Source: Desulfobacterales bacterium (lineage in GTDB: Bacteria; Desulfobacterota; Desulfobacteria; Desulfobacterales; Desulfosalsimonadaceae). Taken from it: a stretch of DNA of 45,321 bases. The notes beneath the pieces were generated by a model that saw only the letters and a list, made by a program, of their open reading frames with translations, was not told the DNA's origin and made no database searches. The position numbers and the translations under genes were made by a program. Each line of letters opens with the position of its first letter. Within the stretch, counting starts at the first letter, position 1. The stretch spans positions 1 through 45,321 of the forward strand of contig JAGXKN010000026.1 in assembly GCA_018335195.1 (NCBI GenBank), read 5' to 3'. Below, in pieces: positions 38,727 to 45,321 of the stretch.

Positions 38727-39215
38727 CTATTTGAGCAGGTAGAAGCCGATGATGTTGTCGTAGGACTGGGCCGATGCGTAATGGGCGCCCACGTGGAAGC
38801 CCTTGATGTTTTGGACAATGACATCGCGCTGGATCAGGGAGTTGTTGGCATCATCCAGGCGGAATTCCACCGAGATCCGGTCGCCCACCTGGAATCTGGG
38901 GCTGACGCCCAATTTCATGCGAATGCCGCTGCGTGAAATGTCCACCACGGTCATGGCTCCCCAATGCTCAGAATTCCGGTAAGCCGCATGCGGGGCGTGG
39001 TGTTTGTATATTCCCCGGAACTCGACACCCTTGCGGTACTGCTTTCTTCTTTCCAGAAACACGGCATAAGTGTGCCCGCATGAACAGTGCGCCTTGAGTT
39101 TGATGAACTTGTCGGCATCCTTGTACCTGGACATGTCCTTGGTAATGCTTTTCTGGCACAGCGGGCAGGTAATGGTGGCCTTGTTTTCGCTGTTGATGAA
39201 TGCCTTTACGGTCAA
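38727..39215 (-). CDS. PilZ-domain protein with N-terminal zinc ribbon-like cysteines
   Basis: A 162-residue protein. Cys17, Cys20, Cys44 and Cys46 (CPLC...CSC) suggest a metal site. The PilZ domain starts with the arginine motif RRKQYRKG (~56-63) and has DISRSGIRM (~92-100), the DxSxxG c-di-GMP motif. It likely binds cyclic-di-GMP and may alter motility or surface traits. The start is an unusual TTG at 39213-39215. It is preferred because a GAGGAC ribosome site precedes it and the next in-frame ATG (codon 28) would delete the first cysteine pair. It diverges from the PII gene. Confidence 0.85.
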   Translation of the reverse strand: MTVKAFINSENKATITCPLCQKSITKDMSRYKDADKFIKLKAHCSCGHTYAVFLERRKQYRKGVEFRGIYKHHAPHAAYRNSEHWGAMTVVDISRSGIRMKLGVSPRFQVGDRISVEFRLDDANNSLIQRDVIVQNIKGFHVGAHYASAQSYDNIIGFYLLK

Positions 39216-39280
39216 AGCGTTTGTCCTCGCGGATGTTGACGCGTGTGTGGATTTTTTCGGCCGTGGAGCGATTTCTGAAA

Positions 39281-39478
39281 CCTAAATTGAGCGATTTTCA
39301 AGTTTGCCGCAGATACAAGGAAGATGCAGACTCGCTATAGTCCACTATGCGAGGCTGTATCTGACGCAGGAGATGCGGTAAACTTGAAAATCCCGGAGGG
39401 TTTTAGATTTTTAAAATAGAAATGGATGTTATCCTTTCAAATCAATTGCTTTTAAAAATCTGAAACGCTCAATTTAGG
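39281..39478. repeat. Family A ~200-bp palindromic element, copy 3
   Basis: CCTAAATTGAGCG ... CGCTCAATTTAGG. GATTTTCAAGTTTGCCGCA pairs with TGCGGTAAACTTGAAAATC at all but one position, which is a G.T wobble. A GTTTTAGATTTTTAAAA/TTTTAAAAATCTGAAAC stem also has one wobble. Close to copy 2. It lies in the divergent PilZ/PII promoter region; the remaining ~170 bp to the PII start shows no gene. Confidence 0.9.
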
Positions 39479-39531
39479 TGAAAGTAAATTCAATGGGCAT
39501 TGACTTATTCTTTTTCATATATTAACTATGA

Positions 39532-41510
<1,979 letters not shown>

Positions 41511-41544
41511 GGGGCCGGATGCTTTGTTGTTTCATTGTTTCTGT

Positions 41545-41591
41545 CATTTCAAAATTCGGGATTTTGGCCATTGTTTCGGATTTCGAATTTT
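41545..41591. repeat. Family B TTCG-periodic repeat, copy 9
   Basis: TTTCAAAATTCGGGATTTTG, then GCCATTGTTTCGGATTTCGA and ATTTTTT. It lies just upstream of the NifA-type gene and next to the 26-bp palindrome. Confidence 0.65.
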
Positions 41592-41617
41592 TTGGCCGAA
41601 ACGATCGTTTCGGCCAA
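41592..41617. promoter_or_regulatory. perfect 26-bp palindrome upstream of the NifA-type gene
   Basis: TTGGCCGAAACGA followed immediately by its exact reverse complement, with no loop. It is centred ~95 bp upstream of the activator start codon. It has no uridine tail in the sense direction, so operator is likelier than terminator. Confidence 0.5.
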
Positions 41618-41717
41618 GTATATACCCCGGATCCGTCAAATGTGCAAGAATGCTTCCACGGCTGCCTTGAGTTCGCCGGTGCCCGCGGAAAAGAAACAGC
41701 GGATTCCATTTTTCGGC

Positions 41718-42875
41718 TCACATGCGGATCCATTCATCTGCGAACTGGTCTTTTTGCCACGGCTTGAGCTCCGGGATTTCATCGAGCGCTTGGCGGGTTT
41801 TTGGCTGTTTTTCGGCAAGCTGCCTGAGCGCGGCCTTGTTTAAGATCAGGGCCGGATCCATCTCCAGCTGTTCGGCCTTCTGCTGCCGCCATTGTTTTAA
41901 ATTCCGGATGCGGCTGGTGACCGCAGGCGACACGGATTTTGATTTGTTCCGCGGATAGCTGGGCCGCTGCTCCGGGGCAAGCCTAAGCGCGGAATGGATC
42001 TCCCGGATCACGCCGGATCCGTACATATGGAATTGTTTTTTGCTTAAAAGTTTGCTTTTTTCCAGGCTTTCGCTGTCTTGGGGTTTTTGACGGGCCAGCT
42101 CAAGCAGGGTCTGGTTGCCCAGGATTTTAAACGGCGGCCGGTCCTTTTTTCTTGCGATGCCCCGGCGGAATGCAAGCAGGTTTTCCAGTACGGCCAGGCT
42201 CTTGGGATCCAGGCGGCCGGCGCCCTTGATCTTTAAAAAAAGCGGATCCCGGTCGTCTGGCGGTTCCGGGCGAACCGCGGCAATGTCCTTGCAGTGCTGC
42301 CGCACCCATTCACTCCGCCCCTTTTTTTCCAGGATCGCTTTCATTTCCCGGTATAGCGGGACCAGGTAGCGCACGTCGTCTGCTGCGTAGGAAATCATTT
42401 CTTCGGGCAGGGGGCGCATGGACCAGTCTTTTTTCTGGAATTTTTTGTCCAGGGGGATGTCAAAATGCCGGGCGATCACCGCTTCCAGGCTCGTGGCGCA
42501 ATACCCGAGAAACCGGGCCGCAAGCTCGGTATCAAAGAGGTTTTCCACGTTGATGCCGAAATCCCGGTACAGGCAGCGCATGTCATAGTCGGCGCCGTGA
42601 AAGATCTTCACGATCCCGGGGTCTGCAAATACGGGTGCCAGTGCGGATAAATCCGCAACCGCCAGAGGATCGACAACGTAGCATCCCTCGGTGGTGCCCA
42701 GCTGAAGGAGGCAGACCTTTTCTTCAAAATGGTGCATGGAGTCGGCTTCCAGGTCCGCGGCAACGGCGCTGTGGCGTGCAAGGCGCCCGGCCAGGTCTTC
42801 AAGCCCGGCCCGGGTCTGTATGTATTCAATTGCCAGAGGTTCCATGATTGCGGATACGGCTTGCTGCTTTTCCAT
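41718..42875 (-). CDS. rnd: ribonuclease D
   Basis: A 385-residue DEDDy exonuclease. Asp41 and Glu43 in AADLEADSM, FHGADYDMRCLY (~residue 92), FDTELAARFLGY and YAADDVRYLVPLY supply the catalytic set. HRDC-type helical domains follow (~205-290, LDPKSLAVLENLLAFRRGIA). It trims 3' ends of tRNA and other stable RNAs. An internal start at codon 11 (MEPLAIEYIQT) is an alternative. The NifA-type gene follows ~200 bp downstream on the same strand. Confidence 0.94.
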   Translation of the reverse strand: MEKQQAVSAIMEPLAIEYIQTRAGLEDLAGRLARHSAVAADLEADSMHHFEEKVCLLQLGTTEGCYVVDPLAVADLSALAPVFADPGIVKIFHGADYDMRCLYRDFGINVENLFDTELAARFLGYCATSLEAVIARHFDIPLDKKFQKKDWSMRPLPEEMISYAADDVRYLVPLYREMKAILEKKGRSEWVRQHCKDIAAVRPEPPDDRDPLFLKIKGAGRLDPKSLAVLENLLAFRRGIARKKDRPPFKILGNQTLLELARQKPQDSESLEKSKLLSKKQFHMYGSGVIREIHSALRLAPEQRPSYPRNKSKSVSPAVTSRIRNLKQWRQQKAEQLEMDPALILNKAALRQLAEKQPKTRQALDEIPELKPWQKDQFADEWIRM

Positions 42876-42978
42876 GGCCTGCAGAGGCTTTCGAGTTTTC
42901 CCTTGACCCCCGTGGCCATATTATCTACATAGTGCCTGAATGAAAACCGTCTTTTTCGCCAATATCTGTGTCAGTCTC

Positions 42979-43025
42979 AAATTTTAATCCTCAGAATACT
43001 TCGCGTATGCCTGCGGTTAAAATTT
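42979..43025 (+). promoter_or_regulatory. 47-nt stem-loop in the thrS upstream region
   Basis: AAATTTTAATCCTCAG pairs with CTGCGGTTAAAATTT (one bulge and one wobble), topped by ATAC-TTCGC-GTAT. It begins ~225 nt before thrS; nothing else coding is seen in 42876-43204. No T-box features were recognised. Confidence 0.4.
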
Positions 43026-43084
43026 TCGCCTTCCTTGATCTTGACGAAAAATCCTGGTTTTCGTTCGGGCACGACATAAGGCCT

Positions 43085-43103
43085 GATGTTCTCGTAAAAA
43101 GAC
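43085..43103. repeat. Family E repeat end
   Basis: GATGTTCTCGTAAAAAGAC, matching 38568-38586 with two differences. Flanking AGGCCTG/CAGGCCT makes it the loop of a 7-bp hairpin ~100 nt before thrS. Confidence 0.55.
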
Positions 43104-43204
43104 AGGCCTGCGCAAAAGGGGAACAGATCTTAAATCCGTCCTCTTCCGGCAGGCAAACTGCAGCACATTTTTCAACTGCATAAATGACCATGCGGACAGA
43201 GTCA

Positions 43205-45121
43205 ATGATCAATATCACATTTCCGGACGGAACCACCCGCGCGTTTGAATCGCCCGTGGACGGATTCACCGTGGCCGCCGGCATATCCGACGGGTTTGCG
43301 CGCAACTGCGTGGCCATGGAACTCAATTCGCGCCTTGTGGATATGAGCACCCGGATTCATGAAGATGCCGGGATCCGGTTTATTACCACAAAGGATCCGG
43401 AAGCCCTGGATATCCTGCGCCATACCGCGGCCCACGTCATGGCCCAGGCCGTTTTGCGCCTTTACCCGGAGGCCCGGCCCACCATCGGTCCGGTGGTGGC
43501 GGGCGGTTTTTATTATGATTTTGAAATGGAGCCCATTTCCGAGGACGATTTCGGCGAAATCGAGGCCGAGATGAAAAAGATCGTCAAGGAAAAACAGCCC
43601 ATCGAGCGCATGGAAGTGCCCAAGGACCAGGCCCTGGCGTTTTACCGCGATGAGCCCTACAAGCGCGAGCTAATCGAAGAACTCGAAGAAGGCACCATCT
43701 CCTTTTACAAGCAGGGCGAGTTCACCGATCTGTGCCGGGGTCCCCACCTGCCGCACACGGGTTTTGTCAGGGCCTTCAAGCTGCTGCGCGTATCCGGGGC
43801 ATACTGGCGCGGGGACTCCAACCGCCCCCAGCTTCAGCGGATTTACGGAACCGCGTTTTTTGACAAAAAGGAATTAAACCAGTATCTCGAGTTCCTGGAA
43901 GAGGCCAGAAAGCGGGATCACCGGAAAATTGGCGCGGCCCTGGACCTGTTTTCCTTTCACGAGGAGGCCCCGGGCATGGCATTTTTCCATCCGAGAGGCA
44001 TGGAACTATGGAACGCCCTGCTCGATTACTGGCGCCAGGAGCACCGGGCCGCCGGTTATGTGGAGACCAAGACCCCGATTATACTGCACCGCAGCCTTTG
44101 GGAGCAGAGCGGGCACTGGGAAAACTACCGGGAAAACATGTACACGGTGACAATTGACGAGACCGAGTCCGCCATCAAGCCCATGAACTGCCCCGGCGGA
44201 ATGCTGCTGTTTAAGCGCAGGCGCCATTCCTACCGGGACCTGCCCGTGCGGGCCGCAGAAATCGGCCTGGTGCACCGCCACGAGCTCTCGGGCGTGCTTT
44301 CCGGGCTGTTCCGGGTCCGTGCGTTTCACCAGGATGACGCCCATATTTTCATGACCCCGGACATGATCGAATCCGAGATCCTGGGGGTGCTGCAGCTGGT
44401 GCAGCGCATGTATTCCACCTTCGGCCTCGGCTTTCACCTGGAACTCTCCACCCGGCCGGAAAAGTCCATCGGCACGGATGCGCAGTGGGAACAGGCCACC
44501 AGCGGCTTGACCGGCGCACTGGAAACCTACGGGGCGGATTACAAACTCAATGAAGGCGACGGGGCGTTTTACGGGCCCAAGGTCGACATCCACATCAAGG
44601 ATGCCATCGGCCGGACCTGGCAGTGCGGGACAATTCAGCTTGACATGTCCCTGCCGGAGCGGTTCGATCTCTCTTATGTGGGCAATGACAATGAAAAGCA
44701 CCGGCCGGTGATGATTCACCGGGTGATCTTTGGGTCGATCGAGCGTTTCATGGGCATCATGATCGAGCATTTTGCCGGCCGCTTCCCCCTGTGGCTGGCG
44801 CCCGTGCAGGTGGTGACCCTGCCGATTAACGACGCGCTGGCCCCGTTTGCAGAAGAGATCAACAGCCGGTTTTTTCGTGCCGGCCTGCGCACCAGTGTGG
44901 ATGACCGCACCGAAAGTCTGAACAAAAAGGTCCGAGAGGCCCAGCTGGCCAAAATCCCGCTGATTCTCACGGTGGGGGACAGGGAAAAAAGCGCCGGCAC
45001 CCTGGCCGTGCGCACGCTCGACGGACAGGTCCATCACGGCGTGCCCATCGACACCTTCATCAACGCGGTCTCTGACAACGTCCAAAACCGCAGCCTGGAT
45101 ATGGCGGGGTTGTTTCAGTAG
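43205..45121 (+). CDS. thrS: threonyl-tRNA synthetase
   Basis: A 638-residue ThrS (E. coli 642). TGS domain first (INITFPDGTTRAFESPVDGF), then the editing/SAD domain with HTAAHVMAQAVLRLYPEARP and DLCRGPHLPHTG. The class II core has MNCPGGMLLFKRRRHSYRDL (zinc Cys) and GLVHRHELSGVLSGLFRVRA, FHQDDAHIF. The HGTP anticodon domain ends it (VQVVTLPIN...). Upstream ATGs at 43184 and 43190 are in frame, but the TGS domain normally begins at MINITFPDG and a GGACAGAG site precedes it. No infC-rplT-type genes follow, unlike many bacteria. Confidence 0.96.
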   Translation: MINITFPDGTTRAFESPVDGFTVAAGISDGFARNCVAMELNSRLVDMSTRIHEDAGIRFITTKDPEALDILRHTAAHVMAQAVLRLYPEARPTIGPVVAGGFYYDFEMEPISEDDFGEIEAEMKKIVKEKQPIERMEVPKDQALAFYRDEPYKRELIEELEEGTISFYKQGEFTDLCRGPHLPHTGFVRAFKLLRVSGAYWRGDSNRPQLQRIYGTAFFDKKELNQYLEFLEEARKRDHRKIGAALDLFSFHEEAPGMAFFHPRGMELWNALLDYWRQEHRAAGYVETKTPIILHRSLWEQSGHWENYRENMYTVTIDETESAIKPMNCPGGMLLFKRRRHSYRDLPVRAAEIGLVHRHELSGVLSGLFRVRAFHQDDAHIFMTPDMIESEILGVLQLVQRMYSTFGLGFHLELSTRPEKSIGTDAQWEQATSGLTGALETYGADYKLNEGDGAFYGPKVDIHIKDAIGRTWQCGTIQLDMSLPERFDLSYVGNDNEKHRPVMIHRVIFGSIERFMGIMIEHFAGRFPLWLAPVQVVTLPINDALAPFAEEINSRFFRAGLRTSVDDRTESLNKKVREAQLAKIPLILTVGDREKSAGTLAVRTLDGQVHHGVPIDTFINAVSDNVQNRSLDMAGLFQ

Positions 45122-45249
45122 GCAGTGGTCAGTAGTCAGTGGTCAGTGGTCGGTAGTCAGTAGTCAGTGGTCAGTGGTCAGTGACCTCACCGACCACCGA
45201 CCACCGACTACCGACTACCGACTACCGACTACCGACTACCGACCACTGT
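45122..45249. repeat. heptamer tandem array arranged as a large inverted repeat
   Basis: About nine plus-oriented units CAGTGGT/CAGTAGT/CGGTAGT (45124-45185) are followed by about eight inverse units ACCGACC/ACCGACT (45188-45245). Together they could form a ~55-bp stem. The array sits between the thrS stop and the stop of a convergent gene. Confidence 0.85.
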
Positions 45250-45250
45250 A

Positions 45251-45321
45251 TTATGCGCCGTACATCGCCACGTTTTTCAGGTCCTGGCCGAGATACTCCC
45301 GCTCGTTTTCCCCGAGGATGC
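45251..45321 (-). CDS. C-terminal end of an unidentified protein (truncated by window)
   Basis: The minus strand reads ...ILGENEREYLGQDLKNVAMY then GA and a TAA stop (45253-45251). Codon use and composition look coding, and the stop lies right at the edge of the heptamer array, convergent with thrS. Only ~22 residues are visible, too few to name a family. Confidence 0.6.
   Translation of the reverse strand, partial: ILGENEREYLGQDLKNVAMYGA

Noticed and set aside
42876-43204. T-box riboswitch ahead of thrS
   Set aside because: Hairpins are present but I could not find a T-box consensus or a terminator/antiterminator pair.
45122-45249. possible CRISPR array
   Set aside because: Units are contiguous heptamers without spacers and invert halfway; no cas genes are near.

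Overview
The window reads as chromosomal DNA of an anaerobic, Gram-negative, delta-type proteobacterium, most likely Desulfobacterota (order Desulfobacterales). This placement is inferred from several things: a GC-rich protein style, an acetyl-CoA hydrolase/GNAT fusion, an AmmeMemoRadiSam B protein, GatCAB, a NifA/PII pair, an outer-membrane barrel and a SPOR protein, and above all the many short palindromic intergenic repeats. No phage, plasmid, CRISPR array, IS transposase, rRNA or tRNA gene was seen.

Layout. 1-1185 is the 3' end of an AddA/UvrD-like helicase-nuclease, facing a YjbQ-type enzyme and a small membrane protein. 2235-5641 is a two-component pair (hybrid PAS histidine kinase plus HD-GYP regulator), divergent from an HrpA RNA helicase (5759-9781). 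10130-14068 holds a GT2 glycosyltransferase, the CoA-transferase/GNAT fusion and a Memo-like protein; an FmdB zinc ribbon diverges from the last. 14476-18680 (minus) holds an aminotransferase, a NifU-like scaffold and the queuosine pair tgt-queA with a DUF2065 gene. gatB and a TetR regulator (plus) converge on an outer-membrane barrel gene. 22273-28539 is a tight minus-strand operon argS-SPOR-gatC-gatA-small ORF-mutL. 29068-34778 (minus) holds a YkgJ-type cysteine protein, a lytic transglycosylase, epmA, a histone-deacetylase-family protein and a hydantoinase/oxoprolinase-like ATPase. 35147-41510 groups a deaminase, glnE, a PilZ protein, a PII protein and a NifA-type activator. rnd, thrS and a truncated minus-strand gene end the window.

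Functional themes are housekeeping translation and tRNA modification (gatCAB, argS, thrS, tgt, queA, epmA, a TadA-like deaminase), RNA processing (hrpA, rnd), repair (AddA, mutL), nitrogen control (glnE, PII, NifA-type), and probable cyclic-di-GMP signalling (HD-GYP, PilZ).

The least ordinary content is non-coding. At least six dispersed repeat families occupy nearly every intergenic gap. Family A is a ~200-bp element with 15-bp terminal inverted repeats and two internal hairpins, in three copies. Family B is a short TTCG-periodic tract in about nine copies; it supplies the C-terminus of the glycosyltransferase and fills the queA-tgt junction. Family C is a GC-rich palindrome with a terminator-like module. 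Family D is a GGGCGAAC hairpin. Family E has CTCGTAAAAAGTC ends. The last is a heptamer tandem inverted array. If the window holds an undescribed system, families A and C are the best candidates. All statements come from reading the sequence; no database search was run.
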